A stretch of 60,475 bases of DNA from Paenibacillus_AA sp045062745 (GCF_045062745.1 NZ_JBJGED010000043.1:1-60475), one strand, 5' to 3'. Positions 24,744 through 37,820 are shown, numbered from the stretch's first letter. A program made the numbers and translations. Notes: generated from the letters alone by a model not told the origin.

Positions 24744-25052
24744 TTACAGCTTGATTTCGATATCTACGCCGGATGGCAGATCGAGGCGCATCAAAGCATC
24801 GACCGTTTGCGGTGTAGGATTCACGATGTCGATCAGACGCTTGTGCGTACGCATTTCGAACTGTTCTCTGGAATCCTTGTACTTGTGAACCGCGCGCAGA
24901 ATCGTAATAACCTGCTTTTCCGTCGGCAACGGAATCGGCCCGGATACACCTGCACCGGAACGTTTAGCGGTTTCCACGATTTTCTCAGCGGATTGATCAA
25001 GAACTCTGTGATCGTATGCTTTCAAGCGAATACGAATCTTTTGCTTTGCCAT
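24744..25052 (-). CDS. rpsJ: 30S ribosomal protein S10
   Basis: 102 residues from the ATG at 25052 (MAKQKIRIRLKAYDHR), with AAGGAGG upstream; the longer frame lies in the leader. SGAGVSGPIPLPTEK and THKRLIDIVNPTPQTVDALMRLDLPSGVDIEIKL match S10/NusE. Besides its ribosomal role S10 pairs with NusB and NusG in antitermination. First gene of the S10-spc-alpha cluster. Confidence 0.98.
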   Translation of the reverse strand: MAKQKIRIRLKAYDHRVLDQSAEKIVETAKRSGAGVSGPIPLPTEKQVITILRAVHKYKDSREQFEMRTHKRLIDIVNPTPQTVDALMRLDLPSGVDIEIKL

Positions 25053-25223
25053 ATAAGTCCCTCCTTCTATCGCCCAATTTAGTATCGGACATACTCCGTG
25101 AAAATCCCCTGACAGCAACCGGTTCCTCATGGCAAAGGGGCCGGGTGTGTCAGCAACCTCTCACATCATCGCACAGTCACAGACCAACGCTCACTATTAT
25201 ATAAAAAATGAAAAACAAAAGCA
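25053..25223 (-). promoter_or_regulatory. Promoter and untranslated leader of the S10 operon
   Basis: -35 TTGCTT (25218-25223) and a consensus -10 TATAAT (25196-25201) are 16 nt apart. The leader of about 135 nt that follows contains two near-copies of GGTTGCTG(A/T)CA and a CCGG...CCGG hairpin between them. No ORF is seen. The repeats could support a regulatory fold, but I do not recognise a known leader family. Confidence 0.75.
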
Positions 25224-25274
25224 AGAAATTTTCTAGGCAAATGCAGGAATTCTCTACATTGCTGCCTATGTTAA

Positions 25275-25313
25275 GAAAAAGAGCCCTCAACTTGAACCAA
25301 GTCGAGGGCTCTT
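25275..25313 (-). terminator. Terminator after tuf
   Basis: On the minus strand AGAGCCCTCGACTTGG pairs with CAAGTTGAGGGCTCT and is followed by TTTTTC. It separates the str operon from the S10 operon. Confidence 0.92.
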
Positions 25314-25339
25314 CTGCGTTTCTTCTATTATAGAAGGAC

Positions 25340-26530
25340 TTATTTTTGAATCGAAGCTACCGCGCCAGCGCCTACCGTACGGCCGCCTTCGCGAATCGCG
25401 AAGCGAGTACCTTCTTCGATCGCGATCGGGGCGATCAGCTCAACCGTAACCGTGATGTTGTCGCCAGGCATAACCATTTCAGTACCTTCTGGAAGCGTGA
25501 TGACGCCAGTAACGTCAGTCGTCCGGAAGTAGAACTGAGGACGGTACCCTGTGAAGAAAGGCTTGTGACGGCCACCTTCTTCTTTGGTCAGAACGTAGAT
25601 TTGAGCGGTGAAGTTCGTGTGCGGCTTAACGGAACCCGGCTTAGCCAATACTTGGCCGCGCTCGATGTCTTTACGCTCTACGCCGCGGAGCAATGCGCCG
25701 ATGTTGTCGCCCGCTTGTGCGGAGTCGAGCAATTTGCGGAACATTTCTACGCCCGTAACGACGCTCTTGCGAGTTTCTTCAGCGATACCCACGATTTCAA
25801 CTTCTTCAGATACTTTAATCGTACCACGTTCTACGCGGCCCGTAGCAACCGTACCACGACCGGTGATCGTGAACACGTCTTCGACTGGCATCAAGAATGG
25901 CTTAGCGGTGTCGCGCTCAGGAGTCGGGATGAACGTGTCGACTTGCTCGAACAGTTCAACGATCTTTTGAGCCCATTCGCCATCTGGGTTTTGCAGAGCT
26001 TCACGAGCGGAACCACGGATAACCGGAGTGTCGTCGCCAGGGAATTCATACTCGCTCAGAAGGTCGCGTACTTCCATTTCAACCAGTTCCAAGAGCTCTT
26101 CGTCTTCCACCATGTCGCATTTGTTCAAGAATACGACGATGTAAGGAACGCCTACTTGGCGGGAGAGCAGGATGTGCTCGCGCGTTTGCGGCATTGGGCC
26201 GTCCGCTGCGGATACAACCAGGATCGCGCCGTCCATTTGCGCTGCGCCGGTGATCATGTTTTTAACATAGTCGGCGTGTCCAGGGCAGTCAACGTGTGCG
26301 TAGTGACGGTTGTTGGTTTCGTACTCAACGTGTGCGGTCGAGATCGTGATCCCGCGCTCGCGCTCTTCCGGAGCCTTGTCGATTTGGTCGAATGCTACGG
26401 CTGCGCCGCCGTACTTCTTGGAAAGAACGGTCGTGATAGCAGCTGTCAGGGTTGTTTTACCATGGTCGACGTGACCGATTGTACCGATGTTTACGTGGGG
26501 TTTGTTACGTTCAAATTTCGCTTTTCCCAT
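25340..26530 (-). CDS. tuf: Elongation factor Tu
   Basis: 396 residues. GTPase motifs GHVDHGKTTL, DCPGHADYV and NKCDMVED, then the two beta-barrel domains ending VGAGAVASIQK. EF-Tu delivers aminoacyl-tRNA to the ribosome. It is the last gene of rpsL-rpsG-fusA-tuf, 39 nt after fusA. The codon choice looks strongly biased towards a few codons, as expected for a very highly expressed gene. Confidence 0.99.
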   Translation of the reverse strand: MGKAKFERNKPHVNIGTIGHVDHGKTTLTAAITTVLSKKYGGAAVAFDQIDKAPEERERGITISTAHVEYETNNRHYAHVDCPGHADYVKNMITGAAQMDGAILVVSAADGPMPQTREHILLSRQVGVPYIVVFLNKCDMVEDEELLELVEMEVRDLLSEYEFPGDDTPVIRGSAREALQNPDGEWAQKIVELFEQVDTFIPTPERDTAKPFLMPVEDVFTITGRGTVATGRVERGTIKVSEEVEIVGIAEETRKSVVTGVEMFRKLLDSAQAGDNIGALLRGVERKDIERGQVLAKPGSVKPHTNFTAQIYVLTKEEGGRHKPFFTGYRPQFYFRTTDVTGVITLPEGTEMVMPGDNITVTVELIAPIAIEEGTRFAIREGGRTVGAGAVASIQK

Positions 26531-26569
26531 GACTTGCTATTCCTCCTTATAATAAGAAAGTGTATTTGA

Positions 26570-28645
26570 TTATGCGCCTTTATTCTTAGCTGCGATTTCT
26601 TCTGCGATGCTTCTAGGCACTTCTTCATAGTGAGAGATTTCCATCGAATACACGCCGCGGCCTTGCGTACGCGACCGGAGAGTCGTGGAGTACCCGAACA
26701 TCTCGGAGAGCGGCACCTTCGAGCGGATGATTTGCGCGCCTGCGCGTGCGTCCATACCCTCGATGCGTCCGCGACGGGAGTTCAAGTCGCCCATAACGTC
26801 GCCCATGTATTCTTCCGGTACGGTAACTTCGACTTTCATGATCGGCTCGAGCAGAACTGGGTTACACTTGTCTTTCGCGGCCTTGAGGGCCATCGAACCG
26901 GCAATTTTGAACGCCATTTCGCTGGAGTCGACGTCATGGTAAGATCCGTCGAAGATCGTAGCTTTGATATCCACCAGAGGGAATCCGGCGAGCACGCCGT
27001 TCTTCATGGCTTCTTCGATACCGGCTTGTACCGGAGCGATAAACTCTCTCGGTACTACGCCGCCGACAACCTTGTTCTCGAACTGGAAGCCGGTACCCGG
27101 CTCCAGAGGCGTGAACTCGATCCAGCAGTGGCCGTATTGACCGCGTCCGCCGGACTGGCGAACGAACTTGCCTTCAACCTTCGCTGCAGCCTTGAACGTC
27201 TCGCGGTAAGCAACTTGAGGTTTACCTACATTTGTCTCTACCTTGAACTCGCGGAGCATCCGATCCACGATGATCTCCAGATGGAGCTCGCCCATCCCTT
27301 GAATGATCGTTTGACCGGTTTCTTCGTCCGTGTAGTAACGGAAAGTCGGATCTTCCTCAGCCAGCTTGGAGAGCGCTACGCCCATCTTGTCCTGGTCGGC
27401 CTTCGTCTTAGGTTCAACCGCAATGGAGATAACCGGATCCGGGAAGTTCATGGATTCCAGGATAACTACATGCTTCTCATCGCAGAGCGTGTCGCCCGTG
27501 ATGGTGTCCTTCAGACCTACGGCAGCGGCGATATCGCCGGCATACACTTCACTGATCTCTTGGCGGCTGTTCGCGTGCATCTGCAGAATCCGGCCGATGC
27601 GCTCGCGCTTGCCCTTCGTGGCATTCAAGACATAAGAACCGGAGTTCAATACGCCGGAATACACGCGGAAGAATGTCAACTTACCCACATAAGGGTCGGT
27701 AGCAATCTTGAAAGCAAGAGCTGCGAATGGCTCGTTGTCTGCCGATTTGCGAGTGGTCTCGGTTCCGTCTTCGAGGGTACCCTTGATGTCCGGAACGTCG
27801 ATCGGAGCCGGCAAAAAGTCAACGACTGCATCCAGCATCAGCTGAACACCCTTGTTCCGGTACGAAGATCCGCAGATAACAGGGAAGATCTTCACTTCCG
27901 TTACGCCTTTGCGAAGTGCAGCCTTCAGTTCCGGAATGGAAATTTCTTCGCCTTCCAGGTACTTCATGGTCAACTCTTCGTCCAATTCAGCGACCTTTTC
28001 GACCAGCTCGTTGCGGAGCTCTTCTACCTTGTCGCCGAATTCTGCAGGAACGTCCACTTGCTCGATGTCTTTGCCCAAGTCGTCCTTGTACATATACGCT
28101 TTGCGCTCGATCAAGTCGATAATTCCTTTGAAGTCATTCTCGGCGCCGATCGGCAATTGAATGGCAACCGCATTGGCTCCCAAACGATCGCGCATTTGGT
28201 CGATTACGCCCAAAAAGTCTGCGCCGATAATATCCATTTTGTTCACGTAGGCGATCCGCGGAACGTGGTAACGGTCCGCTTGTCTCCATACGGTCTCGGA
28301 TTGGGGTTCAACGCCTTCCTTCGCGCTGAATACACCAACCGCTCCGTCCAGTACGCGCAGGGAACGTTCAACTTCAACGGTGAAGTCAACGTGCCCCGGG
28401 GTGTCGATAATATTGATGCGGTGGCCTTTCCACTGGCAAGTGGTTGCAGCCGACGTGATGGTGATTCCGCGTTCTTGCTCCTGCTCCATCCAGTCCATCG
28501 TAGCGGCCCCTTCATGGACCTCTCCGATTTTGTGGGTACGGCCGGTATAGAACAGAATCCGTTCCGTCGTCGTCGTTTTCCCAGCGTCAATATGCGCCAT
28601 GATCCCGATATTCCGCGTGTCCTTCAAGGAGAACTCTCTTGGCAT
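26570..28645 (-). CDS. fusA: Elongation factor G
   Basis: 691 residues from the ATG at 28645 (MPREFSLKDTRNIG), with AAGGAG 8 nt upstream; nine codons further upstream are in frame but precede the site. G1 AHIDAGKTTTTER, G3 DTPGHVDF and G4 NKMD are intact. EF-G drives translocation and, with RRF, recycling. No residue change that would suggest a paralogue specialised for one of these roles is evident. Confidence 0.98.
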   Translation of the reverse strand: MPREFSLKDTRNIGIMAHIDAGKTTTTERILFYTGRTHKIGEVHEGAATMDWMEQEQERGITITSAATTCQWKGHRINIIDTPGHVDFTVEVERSLRVLDGAVGVFSAKEGVEPQSETVWRQADRYHVPRIAYVNKMDIIGADFLGVIDQMRDRLGANAVAIQLPIGAENDFKGIIDLIERKAYMYKDDLGKDIEQVDVPAEFGDKVEELRNELVEKVAELDEELTMKYLEGEEISIPELKAALRKGVTEVKIFPVICGSSYRNKGVQLMLDAVVDFLPAPIDVPDIKGTLEDGTETTRKSADNEPFAALAFKIATDPYVGKLTFFRVYSGVLNSGSYVLNATKGKRERIGRILQMHANSRQEISEVYAGDIAAAVGLKDTITGDTLCDEKHVVILESMNFPDPVISIAVEPKTKADQDKMGVALSKLAEEDPTFRYYTDEETGQTIIQGMGELHLEIIVDRMLREFKVETNVGKPQVAYRETFKAAAKVEGKFVRQSGGRGQYGHCWIEFTPLEPGTGFQFENKVVGGVVPREFIAPVQAGIEEAMKNGVLAGFPLVDIKATIFDGSYHDVDSSEMAFKIAGSMALKAAKDKCNPVLLEPIMKVEVTVPEEYMGDVMGDLNSRRGRIEGMDARAGAQIIRSKVPLSEMFGYSTTLRSRTQGRGVYSMEISHYEEVPRSIAEEIAAKNKGA

Positions 28646-28733
28646 TGGAACGTCTCCTTCCTGTGATGGCACATGTCTTTAATCGAGGAAAGACTTGCAT
28701 GAATACGTTCAAGCAGCCTTTCCCATGCTACTA

Positions 28734-28793
28734 CTACCAGCGGTAGTGCGGTACACCAGTACCGCTGGGTAGATGCCGGTCCTACCAACGGTA
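28734..28793 (-). promoter_or_regulatory. Three-segment switch-like repeat between rpsG and fusA
   Basis: The last bases of rpsG (TACCGTTGGTAG, 28782-28793) recur 48 nt downstream as TACCGCTGGTAG (28734-28745). Between them CTACCCAGCGGTA (28760-28772) can pair with either copy, so two hairpins that exclude each other are possible. There is no T run. A role in balancing rpsG and fusA translation is inference. Confidence 0.6.
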
Positions 28794-29252
28794 GTGCGCG
28801 AACGCTTTGTTCGCTTCCGCCATCTTATGCGTGTCTTCGCGCTTCTTCACCGACGAACCCGTGTTGTTGCTGGCGTCGATGATTTCGGCGGCCAGACGCT
28901 CTTCCATCGTCTTCTCTCCGCGCAAGCGGGAGTAGTTCACCAACCAGCGCAGACCAAGCGAAGTACGGCGCTCCGGCTTCACTTCGATCGGCACTTGGTA
29001 GTTGGCGCCACCCACACGACGAGCTTTAACTTCAAGCACCGGCATGATGTTCTTGATCGCGGTTTCGAACACTTCCATTGGTTCCTTGCCGGTACGGCTT
29101 TGAATCAGGTTAAACGCGTCATAAAGAATGGTTTGCGCAACACCGCGCTTTCCATCGATCATGAGTCGGTTAATGAGTCGGGTAACCAATTTGCTGCTGT
29201 AAATCGGATCCGGCAGAACGTCTCTCTTAGTAACTGGACCTTTACGAGGCAT
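28782..29252 (-). CDS. rpsG: 30S ribosomal protein S7
   Basis: 156 residues. MPRKGPVTKRDVLPDPIY, RLINRLMIDGKRGVAQTI and the C-terminal AHYRW are the S7 signature. S7 nucleates the 30S head and autoregulates the str operon in enterobacteria. It follows rpsL by 51 nt. Its last codons are part of a repeat that continues into the fusA leader. Confidence 0.98.
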   Translation of the reverse strand: MPRKGPVTKRDVLPDPIYSSKLVTRLINRLMIDGKRGVAQTILYDAFNLIQSRTGKEPMEVFETAIKNIMPVLEVKARRVGGANYQVPIEVKPERRTSLGLRWLVNYSRLRGEKTMEERLAAEIIDASNNTGSSVKKREDTHKMAEANKAFAHYRW

Positions 29253-29303
29253 AGTTATCCCCCTTTCTTATAGAAATCATTCGATATAAATGAAGTCTCA
29301 TGC

Positions 29304-29723
29304 TTATTTCTTGACCTTCGGACGCTTCGTACCATACTTGGAACGAGCTTGTTTGCGGTTGTTGACGCCGGACGTATCCAGCGCGCCGCGTACGATGTGA
29401 TAACGTACCCCTGGCAAATCCTTTACCCGTCCGCCGCGGATCAATACGACGCTGTGCTCTTGCAGGTTGTGCCCGATTCCCGGAATGTAAGCCGTAACCT
29501 CAACACGGTTCGTCAAGCGCACGCGAGCGTATTTGCGAAGCGCCGAGTTCGGCTTCTTCGGAGTCATTGTGCCTACACGCGTGCAGACACCGCGTTTTTG
29601 AGGCGCACTCAATTCGGTTTGCTCTCTCTTCAGGGCGTTGAACCCTCTTTGCAGAGCCGGCGACTTGGACTTCGTGATTTTGGCCTCACGGCCTTTGCGT
29701 ACTAATTGGTTAATTGTTGGCAT
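29304..29723 (-). CDS. rpsL: 30S ribosomal protein S12
   Basis: 139 residues. MPTINQLVRKGREAKITKSK, the decoding loop TPKKPNSALRKYARVRL and GGRVKDLPGVRYHIVRG are intact; the two lysines linked to streptomycin resistance (in KKPNSA and GRVKDLPG) are the wild-type form. S12 sits at the decoding centre. A strong hairpin precedes it in the 177 nt gap after ybxF. Confidence 0.98.
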   Translation of the reverse strand: MPTINQLVRKGREAKITKSKSPALQRGFNALKREQTELSAPQKRGVCTRVGTMTPKKPNSALRKYARVRLTNRVEVTAYIPGIGHNLQEHSVVLIRGGRVKDLPGVRYHIVRGALDTSGVNNRKQARSKYGTKRPKVKK

Positions 29724-29814
29724 GTCGCAACCTCCTTCCTCATCTTATCATGCTGTGCAGGCTCCAGATTTCAAGCCCACAGATCCAGGTGGTTCGCAAT
29801 TAGGCAAACGAAAT

Positions 29815-29866
29815 GTTTTTGTCGCGAGTCCATCCGAAATAATCCGAATCGACCCGCAACAAAAAC
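29815..29866 (-). promoter_or_regulatory. Leader hairpin upstream of rpsL
   Basis: GTTTTTGTTGCGGGTC pairs with GACTCGCGACAAAAAC over about 15 positions, and the loop carries two TTCGGAT copies. It lies about 90 nt before the rpsL start and just after the ybxF stop. There is no T run directly after it, so it is more likely a leader element than a terminator. I know no named rpsL leader family that it fits. Confidence 0.6.
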
Positions 29867-29874
29867 AGTTGCAT

Positions 29875-30126
29875 TCATTCGTTCACAGTAGCGGCCACGG
29901 CAGCCCCGACTTCAATGCCGCATGCTTTCCCAAGCAGCTTCATCGAATCGACATAGGTCACTAGGACGCCCATCTTTTTACAAAGATTCACGATTTTCAT
30001 CGTAATTCTTGGATCTGCATCTTTCGCCACAAACACTTCGCCCACGAGCCCTTGCTCTATCATCTTCGTGGTCTGTTTCGTGCCTATCGAGATTTTCGCA
30101 GCCTGTTTCACTTTTTCATAAGGCAT
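29875..30126 (-). CDS. ybxF: L7Ae-family ribosomal protein (YbxF / L7Ae-like)
   Basis: 83 residues from the ATG at 30126 (MPYEKVKQAAKISIG), with GGAGG 8 nt upstream. The L7Ae/L30e fold is shown by IGTKQTTKMIEQGLVGEVFVAKDADP and VTYVDSMKLLGKACGIEVGAA. In Bacillus YbxF binds kink-turn RNA and ribosomes. The position between rpoC and rpsL is conserved in Bacillales. Confidence 0.93.
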   Translation of the reverse strand: MPYEKVKQAAKISIGTKQTTKMIEQGLVGEVFVAKDADPRITMKIVNLCKKMGVLVTYVDSMKLLGKACGIEVGAAVAATVNE

Positions 30127-30255
30127 TTGCATGACCTCCAAAGCGCAGGTGTGAAAACTAGGTTTTGGCACACTTTGATATAGTAGCATTTTGAAAAATC
30201 GGTGTCAAGAAAGGAACGTCAGGCAGATATTGTTTTTTTGGTAAAGGCGAAAGCC

Positions 30256-33876
<3,621 letters not shown>

Positions 33877-33952
33877 GGAGCAACCCTCCTCTAGATTGTA
33901 CTGTTGTACTGTAGGAATCTATCGTGCCAATGAACAGGCCGGGCCGGGTCGA

Positions 33953-36900
33953 TTACTCGACTCCGACCTCGCTGCCTTCTAGATTGAGATTCAACTTGTC
34001 GCCGGCGACGTCATCTTCGTCATCCAGTTCTTTCATTTCGATCTCTTGCTCGTCTTCCGCCAGGATCTTCACGTCCATGCCCAAGCTCTGAAGCTCCTTG
34101 ATCAAAACCTTGAACGACTCCGGAACGCCAGGCTCCGGCACGTTCTCGCCTTTGACGATCGATTCGTACGTCTTCACGCGGCCGACCACGTCGTCGGACT
34201 TGACGGTAAGAATTTCTTGGAGCGTATAGGCCGCGCCATAAGCTTCGAGCGCCCACACTTCCATCTCCCCGAAGCGCTGGCCGCCGAATTGGGCTTTACC
34301 GCCCAGTGGCTGCTGTGTCACGAGCGAGTACGGCCCGGTCGAACGGGCGTGGATCTTGTCGTCGACCATGTGCGCCAGCTTGATCATGTACATGACGCCG
34401 ACGGTGACTTCACGCTCGAACGGTTCGCCGGTACGGCCGTCGTACAGAACGGTCTTGCCGTTCCGCTGCATGCCGGCTTCCTCCATCGTGTCGAACACGT
34501 CATACTCATTCGCGCCGTCGAATACCGGCGTAGCGGTGTGGATACCCAGCAGCTTGGCTGCCATGCCCAAGTGAACCTCCAGTACCTGGCCGATGTTCAT
34601 CCGGGAAGGAACGCCAAGCGGATTAAGCACGACTTCGACCGGAGTACCGTTCGGCAGGAACGGCATATCTTCCTCAGGCAGGATGCGGGCGATAACCCCT
34701 TTGTTCCCGTGGCGTCCGGCCATCTTGTCGCCCTCGGAGATCTTCCGCTTTTGCGCGATGTAGACGCGCACCAGCTGGTTCACGCCCGGAGGCAGCTCGT
34801 CGCCGTTCTCGCGGGTGAACACCTTCACGTCAACGACGATCCCGTCGGTGCCGTGAGGGACGCGGAGCGACGTATCGCGCACTTCGCGCGCCTTCTCCCC
34901 GAAGATGGCATGGAGCAGTCGCTCTTCCGCGGTCAGCTCGGTCACGCCCTTCGGCGTAACCTTCCCGACGAGAATGTCGCCTGCACCGATCTCCGCACCG
35001 ACGCGGATAATGCCGCGCTCGTCGAGGTTGCGGAGCGCGTCCTCGCCGACGTTCGGGATGTCGCGGGTGATTTCTTCGGGTCCCAGCTTCGTATCGCGGG
35101 CTTCGGACTCGTATTCTTCAATATGAATCGAGGTGTAGACGTCCTCTTTGACCAGCTTCTCGCTTAAGAGAATCGCATCCTCGTAGTTGTACCCTTCCCA
35201 GGTCATGAACGCTACGACGACGTTGCGTCCCAACGCCAGCTCGCCTTGTTCGGTCGACGGACCGTCCGCCAGGATGTCCCCGGGCTTGATCACTTCGCCG
35301 TACTTCACGATTGGCCGTTGGTTGATGCACGTGCCTTGGTTCGAGCGCATGAACTTGTGCAGCTTGTGCTTGATCAAGTCGCCCTTGACCATCTTGCCGT
35401 CCACCATCTCTTGGCGGCGCACCCACACTTCGTTCGCGGAGACGCGCTCCACTACGCCGTGGTGCTTGCTCACAATGCAGACCCCGGAGTCCTTCGCCGA
35501 CTTGTGCTCCATGCCGGTTCCGACGAGCGGAGACTTCGGAATGAGGAGCGGTACCGCTTGCCGCTGCATGTTCGAGCCCATGAGCGCGCGGTTGGAGTCG
35601 TCGTTCTCGAGGAACGGGATCAGCGCGGTTGCCACGGACACGACTTGCTTCGGCGAGACGTCCATATAGTCGACGCGCTCGCGCGGCATGATCAAGTTGT
35701 CGTCCTTGAACCGGACGATAACCGCTTCTTCCGCCAACGCGCCGGCTTCGTCTAGCTTGGCGTTCGCCTGAGCGATAACGTAGTTATCCTCTTCATCCGC
35801 CGTTAAGTAGGCGATTTGATCGGTAACCACGCCCGTCTTCGGATCGACCCAGCGATACGGCGCTTCGATAAAACCGTACTCATTGATCCGCGCGAAGCTG
35901 GACAATGAGTTGATGAGACCGATGTTCGGACCTTCCGGCGTCTCGATCGGGCACATCCGGCCATAGTGAGAGTGATGCACGTCGCGGACTTCGAAGCCCG
36001 CGCGCTCACGAGTCAGACCGCCTGGACCGAGGGCCGACAGACGACGCTTGTGCGTCAGCTCCGCCAGCGGGTTCGTCTGGTCCATGAACTGCGACAGCTG
36101 GGAGCTGCCGAAGAACTCTTTGATGGACGCGATAACAGGACGAATGTTGATGAGCGCCTGCGGCGTAATGACGTTGGCGTCCTGAATCGACATCCGCTCG
36201 CGCACGACGCGCTCCATCCGGGACAGACCGATCCGGAACTGGTTCTGCAGCAGCTCGCCGACGGAACGCAGTCTCCGGTTGCCCAAGTGGTCGATATCGT
36301 CCGTGCTGCCGATGCCGTGCAGCAAGTTAATGAAGTAGTTGATGGACGAAATGATATCGGCCGGCGTAATGTTCTTGACCGATTTATCGATATTCCTATT
36401 GGCGATCAGCTTCACGACCTTGCCGTCTTCCAGCGGGGAGAATACTTTGACCGTCTGAAGCGGAATGCGATCCGCGTCCAGCACGCCGTTGCTAACGCCA
36501 TACTCGGCGTAGCCCACGCCCTCCTCCAAGTGCGGCAGCAGCTCATCGAGAACACGGCGATCGAGCATTTGCCCGGCTTCCGCCAGGATTTCGCCGGTCG
36601 TCAAGTTCACGAGCGTCTCAGCCAGACGTTGGTTGAATAACCGGTTCTTAATATGAAGCTTCTTATTAATCTTGTACCGTCCAACATTCGCTAGATCGTA
36701 CCGCTTCGGATCGAAGAACCGCGCGATGAGCAAGCTCTTGGCGTTATCCAGCGTAGGCGGCTCGCCCGGACGCAGACGCTCGTAAATCTCGATCAGCGCC
36801 TTCTCCGTAGAGTCGGTGTTATCCTTATCTAGCGTATTGCGAATATATTCGTCATCGCCAAGCAAGTCAATAATCTCGGCGTCCGTGCCGAAGCCCAGCG

Positions 36901-37489
36901 CACGCAGCAGCACCGTAACCGGGATCTTCCGGGTGCGGTCAATCCGGACATAGATGATGTCCTTCGCATCCGTCTCCAGCTCGAGCCAGGCGCCGCGGTT
37001 CGGAATCACGGTAGCCGTGTAACTTTTCTTGCCGTTTTTGTCGACTTTTGTGCTAAAATAAACGCTAGGGGAACGAACTAGCTGACTGACGATAACCCGT
37101 TCCGCACCGTTAATAATAAAGGTACCGGTCTCGGTCATGAGCGGGAAATCTCCCATAAACACTTCCTGCTCTTTCACTTCGCCCGTCTCTTTATTAATTA
37201 AACGAACTTTGACTCTTAATGGGGCCGCATACGTTACATCGCGTTCTTTGGACTCGTCGACCGAATACTTCGGTTCGCCCAAGCTGTAATCGATGAACTC
37301 CAGGACCAAGTTGCCCGTGAAATCCTGGATCGGGGAGATATCCTGGAACATCTCGCGCAATCCTTCATCCAGAAACCACTGATACGATTTCTGCTGGATC
37401 TCAATCAGGTTAGGGACCTCCAGCACCTCATTAATTCGTGCATAAGTCCGGCGTTGTCGCCGACCGTATTGAACGTTATGACCCGCCAA
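33953..37489 (-). CDS. rpoB: RNA polymerase beta subunit
   Basis: 1178 residues starting at TTG, with GAGGGGTG upstream. The rifampicin pocket reads GSSQLSQFMDQTNPLAELTHKRRLSALG, the wild-type sensitive pattern. KMAGRHGNKGVI and the C-terminal GKAQFGGQRFGEMEVWALEAYGAA contact DNA and beta'. The 331 nt region upstream holds its own promoter and leader hairpins. Confidence 0.99.
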   Translation of the reverse strand: MAGHNVQYGRRQRRTYARINEVLEVPNLIEIQQKSYQWFLDEGLREMFQDISPIQDFTGNLVLEFIDYSLGEPKYSVDESKERDVTYAAPLRVKVRLINKETGEVKEQEVFMGDFPLMTETGTFIINGAERVIVSQLVRSPSVYFSTKVDKNGKKSYTATVIPNRGAWLELETDAKDIIYVRIDRTRKIPVTVLLRALGFGTDAEIIDLLGDDEYIRNTLDKDNTDSTEKALIEIYERLRPGEPPTLDNAKSLLIARFFDPKRYDLANVGRYKINKKLHIKNRLFNQRLAETLVNLTTGEILAEAGQMLDRRVLDELLPHLEEGVGYAEYGVSNGVLDADRIPLQTVKVFSPLEDGKVVKLIANRNIDKSVKNITPADIISSINYFINLLHGIGSTDDIDHLGNRRLRSVGELLQNQFRIGLSRMERVVRERMSIQDANVITPQALINIRPVIASIKEFFGSSQLSQFMDQTNPLAELTHKRRLSALGPGGLTRERAGFEVRDVHHSHYGRMCPIETPEGPNIGLINSLSSFARINEYGFIEAPYRWVDPKTGVVTDQIAYLTADEEDNYVIAQANAKLDEAGALAEEAVIVRFKDDNLIMPRERVDYMDVSPKQVVSVATALIPFLENDDSNRALMGSNMQRQAVPLLIPKSPLVGTGMEHKSAKDSGVCIVSKHHGVVERVSANEVWVRRQEMVDGKMVKGDLIKHKLHKFMRSNQGTCINQRPIVKYGEVIKPGDILADGPSTEQGELALGRNVVVAFMTWEGYNYEDAILLSEKLVKEDVYTSIHIEEYESEARDTKLGPEEITRDIPNVGEDALRNLDERGIIRVGAEIGAGDILVGKVTPKGVTELTAEERLLHAIFGEKAREVRDTSLRVPHGTDGIVVDVKVFTRENGDELPPGVNQLVRVYIAQKRKISEGDKMAGRHGNKGVIARILPEEDMPFLPNGTPVEVVLNPLGVPSRMNIGQVLEVHLGMAAKLLGIHTATPVFDGANEYDVFDTMEEAGMQRNGKTVLYDGRTGEPFEREVTVGVMYMIKLAHMVDDKIHARSTGPYSLVTQQPLGGKAQFGGQRFGEMEVWALEAYGAAYTLQEILTVKSDDVVGRVKTYESIVKGENVPEPGVPESFKVLIKELQSLGMDVKILAEDEQEIEMKELDDEDDVAGDKLNLNLEGSEVGVE

Positions 37490-37529
37490 CTTTCATTCAC
37501 CCCTCACATTGACTCGGAAATCCGTGAAA

Positions 37530-37627
37530 CAAAAAGAAGAAAAGCCTCGGTTGATCGCCGTAAGGGCGTTGCAGTGAGACCTTTTTCATAAGGAAGCATG
37601 GTAGCAGTTGCCAGAGTTCATACCATG
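37530..37627 (-). promoter_or_regulatory. Leader hairpins upstream of rpoB (possible attenuator)
   Basis: Two inverted repeats follow each other on the minus strand: CATGGTA...TACCATG (37597-37627), then an imperfect stem GGTCTC...CGCC/GGCG...GAGGC followed by TTTTCTTCTTTTTG (37530-37581). The second looks like a weak intrinsic terminator before the rpoB start and could trim rpoBC expression relative to upstream genes. Confidence 0.5.
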
Positions 37628-37756
37628 TAGATTTTCCCAAAATGTAAACATTATACGTCATTCGGCAAAAATTTATGCATGGCATGTTAGAAAAAATGTT
37701 CTTGACATTTTAGCGAAGTAAAGACACATCGCCCATCCTAATACTGACATTTTATA

Positions 37757-37785
37757 ATGATACCACACCAGGATATCGTAGTCAA
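37757..37785 (-). promoter_or_regulatory. Promoter of rpoBC
   Basis: -35 TTGACT (37780-37785) and -10 TATCAT (37757-37762) with a 17 nt spacer lie just after ybxB. A second TATAAT (37650-37655) is nearer rpoB but has no convincing -35. No gene is seen in 37490-37820. Confidence 0.7.
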
Positions 37786-37820
37786 ATTGTTTTCAAAATA
37801 TTTTCATAGACTTTGACACT

